A program made the position numbers and the translations under genes. This document shows, piece by piece, positions 33,367 through 43,355 of a DNA stretch of 64,000 bases. The stretch spans positions 3,286,001 to 3,350,000 of the forward strand of contig NZ_CP029192.1 in the NCBI RefSeq assembly GCF_008642315.1. The letters are read 5' to 3'. The notes under the pieces are model-generated. The model worked only from the letters and a program-made list of their open reading frames with translations, did no database searches and was not told where the DNA came from. This DNA comes from Streptomyces venezuelae. Its GTDB lineage: Bacteria > Actinomycetota > Actinomycetes > Streptomycetales > Streptomycetaceae. The first letter of the stretch is position 1. The number at the start of each line of letters is the position of its first letter.

Positions 33367-33422
33367 GGGGTGAGACCGCCGACCGGTGGTCGGGGAGGAG
33401 GGCCCGTGATTCCCGTGATTCC

Positions 33423-34127
33423 GTGACTCCGGACGGACGGGATGGTCCGGGTGAGGGTGGTTCCGGTGCGGACTGTTCTAGTACGGACGGTTCCGGTACA
33501 GATGGTTCCGGCGTAGACGGACCTGGGACGTATGACACGGCCAAGGCCGAGGAACTGCTCGCCCGGGCCGCGGGCGGTGCTTCGGACGAGGAACTGCTCG
33601 CCCGAGCCGCGCGCGACCCCGCGTCCTTCGAACCGCTCGTACGCCGCCACTCGACGGCGCTGCACGGCTACTTCGCCCGCCGTGCGCCCCACGCGGCGGA
33701 CGACCTGCTGACCGAGGCCTGGCTCCAGGCGTTCACGGCCCGGCGCGGTTTCGACGCGGACCGGGGACCCGCGCGGGCCTGGCTGTTCGGCGTCGCGAGG
33801 AACGTACTGTCCGCGCACTGGCGACGCACGGAACGACAGCGGCCCGGCGGGCGGAGCGAAGGCGTCCCCTTCCGCGACGACCCGTGGGAGGCGGTGGACG
33901 AGCGCCTCGACGCGGCGGCGGTGGCCCCGCGGCTGCGCGAGCTGCTGGCCGGCCTCCCGCCCGAGGAGCGCGAGTTGCTGCTGCTCGTCGCCTGGGAGCA
34001 GCTGACGCCCGGCGAGGCCGCCGCGGTGGTCGGCATCCCCGCGGGGACGGCCCGCTCACGACTGCACCGCGCCCGGCACCGAATGCGCGCCGATGCTCCC
34101 CTCAATCTGACAGGAGACCTGGCATGA
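33423..34127 (+). CDS. ECF-type RNA polymerase sigma factor
   Basis: A 234-residue sigma-70 family factor with regions 2 and 4 only. Region 2 covers LVRRHSTALHGYFARRAPHA, DDLLTEAWLQAF and GPARAWLFGVARNVLSAHWR. Region 4 covers LAGLPPEERELLLLVAWEQL then TPGEAAAVVGIPAGTARSRL, the helix-turn-helix that should read the -35. The first 35 residues are a low-complexity Asp/Gly/Ser repeat (TDGSG units) from tandem DNA repeats; the real start may be further in. The GTG at 33423 is used. The stop overlaps the start of the CU044_5270-type gene (ATGA), the usual pairing of an ECF factor with its membrane regulator. Confidence 0.9.
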   Translation: MTPDGRDGPGEGGSGADCSSTDGSGTDGSGVDGPGTYDTAKAEELLARAAGGASDEELLARAARDPASFEPLVRRHSTALHGYFARRAPHAADDLLTEAWLQAFTARRGFDADRGPARAWLFGVARNVLSAHWRRTERQRPGGRSEGVPFRDDPWEAVDERLDAAAVAPRLRELLAGLPPEERELLLLVAWEQLTPGEAAAVVGIPAGTARSRLHRARHRMRADAPLNLTGDLA

Positions 34128-35102
34128 CGAACCGTACCGACGATCACGATCTGCTGGACTTCCCCGACGCCGCGGAGCTGAAGGCGGCGGGCGATGTGGC
34201 ACCACCGTCCACCGGGGCGGTGGACGGCGCGTGGGCGGCGGTGGCACGCGCGGCAAGGGAGAAGCAGCGCGCGAGGCCTGCGCCGACGCCCCTCACCCGG
34301 CCGGCAGGTCGCCGTGTTCGCCGCCCCCGCAGGCTGCTCGTCGCCGCGGCGGCCGTGGCCGCGATCGCCACGGGCGCCGTCGCGTACCCCGTGCTCGACA
34401 TGGGCGGCGAACCGGCGGCGACGGCCTCGGCGAGCCAGTTCTTCGAGGGCATGGCGGAGGTGGCGCAGGACGCTCCGGCGACGACCCCCGCGTACTGGAA
34501 GGTGCGCGTCGAGACGGACAACCAGGACGACGGCAGGCGCACGGACACCAGCTACTTCGACCGCGAGGGCCGCGTCTGGACCGTCGACGCCGACGGCACG
34601 GCCCACGAACCGCCCGCGGGCGAGGCGGGCAAGGTCAAGAAGTGGCCGGTGGGGAAGAGGTGGCTGACCTGGCCGCAACTGGAGAAACTGCCGACTGACG
34701 AAAAGACGCTGGCGGCACTCTTCCCCCAAGAACCCGAACAGCCGCTTCGACCAGGTCACGATCATGCTGGAGGACTCCCCCGCGGGCCCGGACCTGCGGG
34801 CGGCACTGTTCCGCATCCTGGCGGACACCCCTGGCATGAAGCTGGTCGGTGACGTGAGGGACAGCAAGGGCCGGGCGGGGGGCGCGGTGGAGATCACGCA
34901 GAAGTCGTGGGTGAGGCTGGGCGAGGCCGAGACCCCGGACGAGGGCAAGGACATCACGCTCCGCACGAAGGACCGCTACGTCATCACCCCCGACACGGGC
35001 CTGCTCCTGGAGACGACGCACAGAGCCATCGGCAAGAACACGAACACCCCGGCGGACCGCTACACCTGGCTGGAGGTGGGCCCGGCGGACCGGGTGGAGT
35101 GA
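34124..35102 (+). pseudogene. CU044_5270-type putative anti-sigma membrane protein, frameshifted
   Basis: Reading from the ATG at 34124, the protein has a cytosolic N-terminus (MTNRTDDHDLLDFPDAAELK), a membrane helix (LLVAAAAVAAIATGAVAYPV) and an outer domain (SQFFEGMAEVAQ ... RVWTVDADGTAHE ... LTWPQLEKLPTD). At the run of five Cs at 34723-34727 the frame is lost and runs to a stop at 34852. Removing one C restores a continuous frame (LAALFPKNPNSRFDQVTIML ... RILADTPGMKLVGDVRDSKG ... TWLEVGPADRVE) to 35102, about 325 residues. Both halves are well formed, so this is either a recent mutation or a sequencing error. An intact protein would be the partner of the sigma factor it overlaps. Confidence 0.8.
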
Positions 35103-35124
35103 GCGGAGAGGACGGCGTCGGAGA

Positions 35125-35871
35125 ATGGATGCCGTGACGGTGAAGCGAGAGTGGAAGTACGAAGGGACCGAGCTGGCGTGGCTCCACGACCGGCTCGGCC
35201 GCTCGGACGACGGGCCGGGACACGTGGTGTCCGAGCTGGTGCCTGAGGGCTACGAGGCGTACGTCCGCATCTTTCACCGCTTCCGGGCCACGGACGTCTC
35301 GGGCCGCACCCGCCGGTGGAAGGCCTGGGCGAAGGACTCCGGCGTCCCCTTCCACCCGGAGATGTCCCACCGATGGCTGCGGTCGGACGAGCCCGACCCG
35401 GGACCGCGGTGGATGGCGGACGAAGGCACGCTCGACGAACGGAGCCGGGGAGCGCTCGCCCGCCTGCTGGCCGCCGTCTCCGGCGAGCAGGACGTGTACT
35501 TCGCCTACGACCTCGGCGCCCTGCTCTGGGGCGCCCACGACGAACCTCTCGTCCGCCACGGCTCCCTGGCCCACCTGGAGGACGTACGAGCATCACTGAC
35601 GGACGTGCTGGGTGACAGCGGCCCGGAGTTCTGGTGGCCCCAGGACCGCAGTTGGGTGGTGACGACGGACTACGACCTGCTGTCGACCTACGTCGGCTGC
35701 TCGTCCAGGACCGCCGAGCGAATCCTGACGGACGACACCCTCGAAGCCCTCCCGGTCACACCACACACCCGAGTCGACTGGGACACCGAGCCCCCGCAAG
35801 GCGAACAACCACCGCACATTCAGCAGACGACAACGAAGGGGTCGACTCCCGGAGGAGCCGCCCCCTTCTGA
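35125..35871 (+). CDS. Hypothetical protein
   Basis: A 248-residue soluble protein with no signal peptide or membrane helix. It is Trp- and Asp-rich (VKREWKYEGTELAWLHDRLG; RRWKAWAKDSGVPF; GPEFWWPQDRSWVVTTDYDL), with a polar, Pro/Gln/Thr-rich tail of 40 residues. The pattern resembles small conserved Streptomyces proteins of unknown role; I do not recognise a domain. The ATG at 35125 has GGAG almost touching it, whereas an in-frame GTG at 35134 has better spacing (10), so the start is uncertain. It lies 22 bp after the frameshifted gene and may share its transcript. Confidence 0.7.
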   Translation: MDAVTVKREWKYEGTELAWLHDRLGRSDDGPGHVVSELVPEGYEAYVRIFHRFRATDVSGRTRRWKAWAKDSGVPFHPEMSHRWLRSDEPDPGPRWMADEGTLDERSRGALARLLAAVSGEQDVYFAYDLGALLWGAHDEPLVRHGSLAHLEDVRASLTDVLGDSGPEFWWPQDRSWVVTTDYDLLSTYVGCSSRTAERILTDDTLEALPVTPHTRVDWDTEPPQGEQPPHIQQTTTKGSTPGGAAPF

Positions 35872-35914
35872 ACCGCATGCTCGACAAGCGGCGCAGCGCG
35901 CAGTGAGTGGTCGG

Positions 35915-37003
<1,089 letters not shown>

Positions 37004-37204
37004 GTTGCGACTTCCCGTACGTGAGGTGAGGTCTTGGGTGGACGGCCCTGAGGGCCGGAGCGACCGTGGGGCGATCCCCCAGTCTACGGCGTGCGTCCGC
37101 CGCCCCCGCCTGCCCGTCGCCTCCGCTTCGAACGGATGGCCAAGGTCGGCTCAAGGGCGTGTCCCGTGCCGGATTCCGCGCCGCGCCCCGCCTAGGTTGG
37201 TCCA

Positions 37205-37894
37205 GTGGAGCAACACAGGACGCGTCCCCCTCAGTCCGGCCCCAGGACCACCTCACCGGCCCGGCCCCGCCGGCCCGCCCCGCTGCCCCCGCAGGGCCGG
37301 CCCGCCCCGGCGGGCACGACGTACCGGTCCGCGCCCCGTCCGCGCCGTCCCGTTCCACCGTTCGTCCGGGCCCTGCGCAGGGCACCGCTGTACCGGGCGC
37401 TGCGGCGCATGCCCAACCCCCGGCTGACCGGGCTCGGCAGCGGCCTCTTCTGCACGGCCGTGATGTTCCTGCTCGCCTGCCTGCTGCACCTGATCGGCGA
37501 CGGCTCCGTCGTCGCGTACGGCGTGCTGTTCGTGCCCGTCGCCGCGCTGACGGCCCTGTGGGTGCGCCCCGCCGACCTGGTCACCGCGCCCGTGGCCGTA
37601 CCCATCGCGTTCGCCGCCGGGGTGCTGCCCGTGGCGGAGGGCACGGCCGGGTTCGGCGGTCAGTTCATGGGGGTCGTGACGACCCTGGCGCTCCAGGCCG
37701 GCTGGCTGTACGGCGGGACGCTCCTCGCCGGGCTCATCGTGACCGTACGGAAGATCCGGCTGATGGTGTTGCGGAGGCAGGGGCGGTCGACGACCCCTCC
37801 GGCCCGGAACGGAAGCGGGGGCGGGGGCGGGAACGGAGGCGGGGGGCCCGTCGGGAACACCGGTGCCGCCGGGAAGCGCCTGCCCACCGCCTAA
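37205..37894 (+). CDS. DUF6542-type integral membrane protein
   Basis: A 229-residue protein with a 70-residue Pro/Arg-rich cytosolic leader (APLPPQGRPAPAGTTYRSAP), then four hydrophobic segments (GSGLFCTAVMFLLACLLHLI; VVAYGVLFVPVAALTALWV; VTAPVAVPIAFAAGVLPVA; VTTLALQAGWLYGGTLLAGL) and a Gly-rich tail with GSGGGGGNGGGGP. Such proteins are widespread in streptomycetes next to ychF/ppgK and lack a known function. GTG at 37205, preceded by TAGGTT (37193-37198) at 6 nt and no ribosome-binding site, so probably leaderless. Confidence 0.75.
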   Translation: MEQHRTRPPQSGPRTTSPARPRRPAPLPPQGRPAPAGTTYRSAPRPRRPVPPFVRALRRAPLYRALRRMPNPRLTGLGSGLFCTAVMFLLACLLHLIGDGSVVAYGVLFVPVAALTALWVRPADLVTAPVAVPIAFAAGVLPVAEGTAGFGGQFMGVVTTLALQAGWLYGGTLLAGLIVTVRKIRLMVLRRQGRSTTPPARNGSGGGGGNGGGGPVGNTGAAGKRLPTA

Positions 37895-37930
37895 CCCGGC
37901 GCAGCCCACACCTCCCCGCCCAGCGCGGCG

Positions 37931-38671
37931 CTACGCCTCCGCCGCCGCCATCGCCGCTCCCACGATGCCCGCGTTGTTCTGCAGCTGCGCCGGAACGATC
38001 TCCGCCGAGATGCCCTCGATGAGCGGCAGGAACTTCTGCGACTTGCGGCTGACCCCGCCGCCGATGATGAACAGCTCGGGCGAGAACAGCATCTCCACGT
38101 GCGCGAGGTACTTCTGCACGCGTCGCGCCCAGTGCTCCCAGCTCAGGTCCTCGTCCTCGCGCGCCTTGGAGGAGGCCTTCTTCTCCGCGTCGTGGCCGCG
38201 CAGCTCCAGGTGGCCGAGCTCCGTGTTCGGGACCAGGCGGCCGCCGGTGAACAGTGCGCTGCCGATGCCCGTGCCGAGGGTGAGCAGTATGACCGTGCCG
38301 GTACGGCCGCGGCCCGCGCCGAAGTGCATCTCGGCGACGCCCGCCGCGTCCGCGTCGTTCAGTACGGTGACCTTGGTGCCGCCCAGCCGCTCGGAGACGA
38401 GCTTCTGGATGTCCGTGCCGATCCAGCTCTTGTCCACGTTCGCGGCCGTACGTGCCGTGCCGTTCGTGATCACGCCGGGGAAGGTCGCCCCCACGGGGCC
38501 CGTCCAGCCGAAGTGCTGGACGACCTCGCACACGCCGTCGACCACCGCGTCCGGGGTCGACGGCTGTGGGGTCAGCACCTTGTGGCGCTCTTCTGTCAGG
38601 TCTCCACGATCCAGGTCAACGGGAGCGCCCTTGATCCCGGATCCGCCGATGTCCACACCGAAGATCTGCAT
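37931..38671 (-). CDS. ppgK: Polyphosphate glucokinase
   Basis: Phosphorylates glucose to glucose-6-phosphate using polyphosphate or ATP. The 246-residue ROK-like kinase has the phosphate-binding FGVDIGGSGIKGA at the N-terminus, the active-site VTVLNDADAAG and LLTLGTGIGSAL, and PNTELGHLELRG, which is diagnostic for the actinobacterial PPGK family. The start is the ATG at 38671 because TACGGT lies 7 nt upstream as a leaderless -10; the in-frame GTG at 38680 falls inside that hexamer's footprint. It stands between the DUF6542 gene (convergent) and ispH (same strand, 79 bp upstream). Confidence 0.95.
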   Translation of the reverse strand: MQIFGVDIGGSGIKGAPVDLDRGDLTEERHKVLTPQPSTPDAVVDGVCEVVQHFGWTGPVGATFPGVITNGTARTAANVDKSWIGTDIQKLVSERLGGTKVTVLNDADAAGVAEMHFGAGRGRTGTVILLTLGTGIGSALFTGGRLVPNTELGHLELRGHDAEKKASSKAREDEDLSWEHWARRVQKYLAHVEMLFSPELFIIGGGVSRKSQKFLPLIEGISAEIVPAQLQNNAGIVGAAMAAAEA

Positions 38672-38750
38672 GGCTCCCACCGTACGGCGCCCGCGCCCGG
38701 GACGCGGGACGGCCCGGCCGCCCCAGCCGTACGGAGGCCGCCGCGCCGCC

Positions 38751-39734
38751 TCAGCTCTGCGACAGCTCCGCCGCCTCGGCGCGCAGGTCCCTGCGGAGCT
38801 CCTTGGGCAGCGAGAAGGTGATCGACTCGTCGGCCGTCTTGACGGTCTCCACGTCGCCGTAGCCCCGCTCGGCGAGCCACTCGATGACGCCGTCGACCAG
38901 CACGTCCGGCACGGAGGCGCCCGAGGTCAGGCCGACCGTCGTCACGCCCTCCAGCCACGCCTCGTCGATCTCGCCGGCGTTGTCCACCAGGTACGAGGCG
39001 GCGGCGCCCGCGTCCAGGGCGACCTCGACCATGCGGATGGAGTTCGAGGAGTTCTTGGAGCCGACGACGATGACCAGCTCGGCGTCCTCGGCGAGCTTCT
39101 TCACCGCGATCTGGCGGTTCTGCGTGGCGTAGCAGATGTCGTCGCTGGGCGGCGAGAGCAGGTTCGGGAACTTGCCCTTCAGCGCGTCGACGGTCTCCAT
39201 GGTCTCGTCCACGGAGAGGGTCGTCTGGGAGAGCCAGACCACCTTGTCCGGGTCGCGGACCTCGACGTTCGCGACGTCCTCGGGGCCGTCGACCAGCGTG
39301 ATGTGGTCGGGGGCCTCACCCGACGTACCGATGACTTCCTCGTGGCCCTCGTGCCCGATGAGGAGGATGTCGTAGTCCTCCTTGGCGAACCGGACCGCTT
39401 CCTTGTGCACCTTCGTGACCAGCGGGCACGTCGCGTCGATGGTGGCGAGCTTGCGCTCGGCGGCCTCCGCGTGGACGGTCGGGGCCACGCCGTGCGCGGA
39501 GAACATCACGATGGAGCCCTCGGGCACCTCCGCCGTCTGGTCGACGAAGATGGCGCCCTTCTTCTCCAGGGTCTGCACGACGTACTTGTTGTGGACGATC
39601 TCGTGGCGTACGTAGATCGGGGCCCCGTACTGCTCCAGGGCCTTCTCGACGGCGATCACGGCACGGTCCACGCCCGCGCAGTAGCCACGGGGAGCGGCGA
39701 GCAGGACACGGCGGGAGCCAGGCGTAGCAGTCAT
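38751..39734 (-). CDS. ispH: 4-hydroxy-3-methylbut-2-enyl diphosphate reductase
   Basis: Last enzyme of the MEP pathway, reducing HMBPP to IPP and DMAPP with a [4Fe-4S] cluster. The 327-residue protein has all three cluster cysteines: [11 protein letters not shown] near residue 19, [11 protein letters not shown], and [11 protein letters not shown]. Substrate-binding His residues appear in [11 protein letters not shown] and FSAHGVAP. The start is the ATG at 39734, preceded by TACGAT at 7 nt with no ribosome-binding site, in preference to the ATG 9 bp upstream. Divergent from the permease gene. Confidence 0.97.
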   Translation of the reverse strand: MTATPGSRRVLLAAPRGYCAGVDRAVIAVEKALEQYGAPIYVRHEIVHNKYVVQTLEKKGAIFVDQTAEVPEGSIVMFSAHGVAPTVHAEAAERKLATIDATCPLVTKVHKEAVRFAKEDYDILLIGHEGHEEVIGTSGEAPDHITLVDGPEDVANVEVRDPDKVVWLSQTTLSVDETMETVDALKGKFPNLLSPPSDDICYATQNRQIAVKKLAEDAELVIVVGSKNSSNSIRMVEVALDAGAAASYLVDNAGEIDEAWLEGVTTVGLTSGASVPDVLVDGVIEWLAERGYGDVETVKTADESITFSLPKELRRDLRAEAAELSQS

Positions 39735-39850
39735 GCCCCCCATCGTAAGGCCGCGTCCAACGCGTCAAAGATCGCCCGGTTGGGGACACTGGGACCTGCG
39801 TGGATCCGCACGTCGATCTACGCATTGATCCACGGAGGCACGGAGGCACG

Positions 39851-41272
39851 ATGTCCGGACAGTCCGCCAGTACGGGAGCCCACGCCGAGCCCGGCGAGCC
39901 CGCGGGGGGCGCCGAGCCCGCACGGGGCGACGGGCTGCGGCGCAGCCTCGGCTTCCGCGACCTCGTGGTCTACGGACTGCTGTTCATCGCCCCCATGGCG
40001 CCGGTCGGCGTCTTCGGGACGCTGGACGCGAAGTCGCACGGCGCCGTCGCCCTCGTCTATCTGATCGCCACGGTCGCGATGGCGTTCACCGCATTCAGCT
40101 ACGCGCAGATGGTGCGGGTCGTCCCCCAGGCGGGGTCCGTGTTCGCCTACGCGCGCGCGGGGCTCGGCAAAGGGCCCGGGTTCATCGCCGGGTGGATGGC
40201 GATGCTCGACTACCTCCTCATCCCGGCGGTCGCGTACCTCTTCTCCGGGATCGCCATGAACTCGCTGGTGCCGTCCGTGTCCCGGTGGGTGTGGACGGCG
40301 CTCGCGGTGCTCATCACGACCGCGCTGAACCTGTGGGGCGTGCGGACGGCGGCGCGGGTGGGGTTCGCGGTGCTCGCCATGGAGGTCGTGGTCCTGCTGG
40401 TCTTCGTCGTGGCGGCGGTGGTCGTGCTGATCCGCGACGGAGCCACGCGCGACTGGCTGTCGCCGCTGGCCGGGGACGGGTCACAGGGCGCGTTCGCGCT
40501 GTCCGCGGTGGTGGGCGCGGTGTCGATCGCGGTCCTGTCGTATCTGGGCTTCGACGCGATCGCCTCCTTCGCGGAGGAGGTGACGGGCGGGTCGGCGAAG
40601 GTCGCGCGGGCGGTGCTGGTGTGTCTGGCGCTCGCGGGCTTCCTGTTCATCCTCCAGACGTATCTGGTGGCCCTCCTGGAGCCGCTGTCCTCGGCCGAGC
40701 TCGCGTCGGATCCGGGGAAGCAGGGCACGGCGTTCTACGACGCGGTGGACTCGGCCGCGGGGTCGTGGCTGCACGACCTGGTGGCCGTCAGCAAGGCGAT
40801 CGGGGCGGCGTTCGCGGCGCTCGCGGGGCAGGCGGCGGCGGGGCGGCTGCTGTTCGCGATGGCGCGGGACCGGCGGCTGCCGAAGGCCCTCGCCAAGACG
40901 GACTCCGGCACTCCGCGGATCGCGCTGCTGTGTGCGGCGGTCATCACGATGGTGGCGGCGGTGTGGGCGGCGCGGCGGGACGACGGGATGGACCACCTGG
41001 TGTCGGTGGTCGACATCGGGGCGCTGACGGCGTTCCTGCTGCTGCACGCGAGCGTGGTGGGCTGGTTCGCGCTGCGCCACCGGGACACCGCGTTCAGCTG
41101 GTGGCGGCATGTGTTGGTTCCCGTGCTCGGGGCGGCGATCGTGGTCGCGGTCATTTGGGAGGCGTCCACGTCTGCTCAGGTGGTGGGAGCGGTTTGGCTC
41201 GGGGTGGGGTTGGTTGTTCTGCTTGCGCAGGGTCGGGGGCGGGATCGGGCGCGGGGGTCTGTGCGGGATTGA
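39851..41272 (+). CDS. APC-family amino acid/polyamine permease
   Basis: A 473-residue transporter with about 12 hydrophobic helices. After a 30-residue polar leader, the first helices (GFRDLVVYGLLFIAPMAPVG, then VALVYLIATVAMAFTAFSYA) carry the APC 'GxG' unwound region. The central SYLGFDAIASFAEEV and GQAAAGRLLFAMARDRRLPK segments are typical of the APC core, closest in feel to PuuP-like putrescine/amino acid importers. Substrate uncertain. The start is the ATG at 39851; two tandem GGAGGCAC units precede it, giving ribosome-binding sites at 4 and 13 nt. A GTG 51 bp upstream is less likely. Followed by a repeat-rich gap. Confidence 0.88.
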   Translation: MSGQSASTGAHAEPGEPAGGAEPARGDGLRRSLGFRDLVVYGLLFIAPMAPVGVFGTLDAKSHGAVALVYLIATVAMAFTAFSYAQMVRVVPQAGSVFAYARAGLGKGPGFIAGWMAMLDYLLIPAVAYLFSGIAMNSLVPSVSRWVWTALAVLITTALNLWGVRTAARVGFAVLAMEVVVLLVFVVAAVVVLIRDGATRDWLSPLAGDGSQGAFALSAVVGAVSIAVLSYLGFDAIASFAEEVTGGSAKVARAVLVCLALAGFLFILQTYLVALLEPLSSAELASDPGKQGTAFYDAVDSAAGSWLHDLVAVSKAIGAAFAALAGQAAAGRLLFAMARDRRLPKALAKTDSGTPRIALLCAAVITMVAAVWAARRDDGMDHLVSVVDIGALTAFLLLHASVVGWFALRHRDTAFSWWRHVLVPVLGAAIVVAVIWEASTSAQVVGAVWLGVGLVVLLAQGRGRDRARGSVRD

Positions 41273-41288
41273 GTGCGGGCCCGTCGTG

Positions 41289-41490
41289 GTTGATCGCGCA
41301 GTTCCCCGCGCCCCTGGGACGGCTCTCGGGTGCGGGTTCGTTGGGGCTAGTCGCGCAGTTCCCCGCGCCCCTGGGACGGCCTTTCGGGTGTGGGTTCGTC
41401 GGGGTTGATCGCGCAGTTCCCCGCGCCCCTGGGGCGGCCTTTCGGGTGCGGGTTCGTTGGGGCTGGTCGCGCAGTTCCCCGCGCCCCTTG
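41289..41490. repeat. Four tandem 57-58-bp repeats with a conserved 20-bp core
   Basis: The core GCGCAGTTCCCCGCGCCCCT begins at 41296, 41353, 41411 and 41469, a period of 57, 58 and 58 bp. It is separated by similar spacers ending in TCGTTGGGGCT(A/G)G or TCGTCGGGGTTGAT. A fifth copy lies inverted at 61746-61765. The core is a type of short intergenic repeat I associate with streptomycete 3' regions; tandem amplification is less usual. The 41273-41678 gap is otherwise non-coding. Confidence 0.9.
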
Positions 41491-41523
41491 ACGGCGATTG
41501 GCCACCCGCCCCCGTTCTGCTGA

Positions 41524-41624
41524 ACGGCGACCAGCCCCCCCGGCCGCCGTTTCGCTGAGCGGTGATCAGCCCCCCCTCCCCGGCCGCCGTTTCGCTGACG
41601 GTGATCAGCCCCCCTGGCCGCCGA
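41524..41624. repeat. Three C-run repeats with hairpin potential upstream of xseA
   Basis: Three imperfect copies (period about 40 bp) of ACGGYGAYCAG, a run of 6-7 C, then GGCCGCC(GTTTCGCTGA). In the first copy, ACGGCG and CGCCGT can pair, placing the C-run in the loop; copies 2 and 3 pair less well. Lies 55 bp before the xseA start. Confidence 0.75.
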
Positions 41625-41678
41625 GTGGGAGCACCGGTCGCGCCGGGGATTGTCCGTGGGGGCCGTTACGCTCGGTTC

Positions 41679-42917
41679 ATGGCTCTCAACACGTCCGCCG
41701 ACGCGCCGATCCCCGTCGGTGAGGTGTCCCGGCTCATCGGTGGGTGGATCGACCGGCTCGGGGCCGTCTGGGTCGAGGGGCAGATCACGCAGTTGTCCCG
41801 CAGGCCCGGCGCCGGGGTCGTCTTCATGACGTTGCGCGACCCGTCGCACGACATCTCCGTGAGCGTGACCTGCTACCGCCAGGTGTTCGACGCGGTGGCG
41901 GACGTCGTGTCCGAGGGCGCCCGCGTCGTCGTACGCGCGAAGCCTGAGTGGTACGAGCGGCGGGGGCAGCTGTCGCTGCGGGCCGCCGAGATAAAGCCCG
42001 TCGGCGTCGGCGAACTGCTCGCCCGGATCGAGCAGCTCAAGAAGAGCCTGGGTGCCGAGGGTCTCTTCTCGCCGGAGCGGAAGAAGGCGCTGCCGTTTCT
42101 GCCGCAGCTCATCGGGCTCGTCACCGGCCGTGCATCCGCCGCCGAGCGCGACGTCCTGGAGAACGCCCGGCACCGCTGGCCCGCCGTCCGCTTCGAGGTG
42201 CGCAACGTCCCCGTGCAGGGCATCCACGCCGTGCCGCAGGTCGTGCAGGCCGTAAAGGACCTGGACGCCCACGGCGAGGTCGACGTGATCATCGTGGCGC
42301 GCGGCGGCGGCAGCGTGGAGGACCTGCTCCCGTTCTCGGACGAGCAGCTCGTGCGCGCGGTGGCCGCGTGCCGTACGCCGGTCGTGTCCGCCATCGGCCA
42401 CGAGCCGGACAACCCGCTCCTGGACCACGTCGCGGACCTGCGCGCCTCCACACCCACCGACGCCGCCAAGAAGGTCGTGCCGGACGTCGGCGAGGAGTAC
42501 GAGCGCGTGCAGTGGCTCCGCGACCGCGCCCGGCGCAGCATGGACGGCTTCCTGGAGCGCGAGGCGCGCGGCCTCGCCCACGCCCTGGCCCGGCCCTGCA
42601 TGGAGCACCCGCACCGCATGGTCGAGGAGCGCGAGGAGCAGGTGGCCGCGCTGGTCGACCGCAGTCGGCGCACGCTCGGGCATCTTCTGGACCGGGCGGG
42701 CTCGGAGTTGACGCACACCCACGCGCGCGTGGTGGCCCTCTCCCCCGCCGCGACCCTTCAGAGGGGGTACGCGGTGCTCCAGAAGGCGGACGGTTCGGTC
42801 GTCCGCGCCCCCGCCGACGTGGCCGCCGACGACGAGCTGAGGGCGCGCGTCGCCGAGGGCGCCTTCACCGTACGAGCCGTGGGAACCGCGCAGAACGATG
42901 GCAATGACGAGAATTAG
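41679..42917 (+). CDS. xseA: Exodeoxyribonuclease VII large subunit
   Basis: Large subunit (412 residues) of the ssDNA exonuclease ExoVII. The N-terminal OB fold is seen in [20 protein letters not shown] and MTLRD. The central catalytic domain has [20 protein letters not shown] and [20 protein letters not shown], the most conserved motif of XseA, plus [21 protein letters not shown] coiled-coil region and the C-terminal [15 protein letters not shown] follow. The start is the ATG at 41679, with TACGCT (41667-41672) 6 nt upstream and no ribosome-binding site. xseB follows 9 bp downstream. Confidence 0.95.
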   Translation: MALNTSADAPIPVGEVSRLIGGWIDRLGAVWVEGQITQLSRRPGAGVVFMTLRDPSHDISVSVTCYRQVFDAVADVVSEGARVVVRAKPEWYERRGQLSLRAAEIKPVGVGELLARIEQLKKSLGAEGLFSPERKKALPFLPQLIGLVTGRASAAERDVLENARHRWPAVRFEVRNVPVQGIHAVPQVVQAVKDLDAHGEVDVIIVARGGGSVEDLLPFSDEQLVRAVAACRTPVVSAIGHEPDNPLLDHVADLRASTPTDAAKKVVPDVGEEYERVQWLRDRARRSMDGFLEREARGLAHALARPCMEHPHRMVEEREEQVAALVDRSRRTLGHLLDRAGSELTHTHARVVALSPAATLQRGYAVLQKADGSVVRAPADVAADDELRARVAEGAFTVRAVGTAQNDGNDEN

Positions 42918-42926
42918 GGTGGGCGC

Positions 42927-43193
42927 ATGACCAGCACAACGGACGACGTCACCGGCTCCGCGGACCCGCTCGGCTACGAGCAGGCGCGGGACGAGCTCAT
43001 CGAGGTGGTGCGCCGCCTGGAGACCGGTGGCACGACCTTGGAGGAGTCGCTCGCCCTGTGGGAGCGCGGCGAGGAGCTGGCGAAGATCTGCCGGCGCTGG
43101 CTCGACGGCGCCCGTGCCAGGCTCGACGCGGCCCTGGCCGGGCCCGAGATGGACGGCGAGGCGGACACCGGTGGGGCGGACGACGACGCCTGA
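42927..43193 (+). CDS. xseB: Exodeoxyribonuclease VII small subunit
   Basis: An 88-residue helical protein that binds XseA's coiled coil. The XseB signature is clear: [20 protein letters not shown], then [20 protein letters not shown], followed by [15 protein letters not shown]. An acidic tail completes it. The nearly adjacent start after xseA supports co-transcription and fixed stoichiometry. Confidence 0.95.
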   Translation: MTSTTDDVTGSADPLGYEQARDELIEVVRRLETGGTTLEESLALWERGEELAKICRRWLDGARARLDAALAGPEMDGEADTGGADDDA

Positions 43194-43265
43194 CAGAACC
43201 AGCGCCCGCACAGAAACAGCGCTGACCTGCGGTTTGTGAACCGGATCACGGGGATCCAGTTTTGA

Positions 43266-43294
43266 TTGAAAGTTGAACAGTGGCGGCGTACTGT
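43266..43294 (+). promoter_or_regulatory. Promoter of the nitroreductase gene
   Basis: TTGAAA (43266-43271), a 17-bp spacer and TACTGT (43289-43294) match the vegetative sigma consensus well, giving a leader of about 55 nt. The -35 lies in a direct repeat ATTGAAAGTTGAAC, where the TTGAA unit is repeated 7 bp apart, a likely regulator site. Confidence 0.6.
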
Positions 43295-43355
43295 CGTAGA
43301 CGCGAGCCCGGTGACGGGTTCCGCAGACACCCCGTACGTTCAAGAAGGTTGATTC

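Noticed and set aside
41524..41624. Firm call of a 6C RNA
   Set aside because: Only one of three copies forms a decent stem, and the known motif has two stem-loops; kept as a finding, not a feature call.
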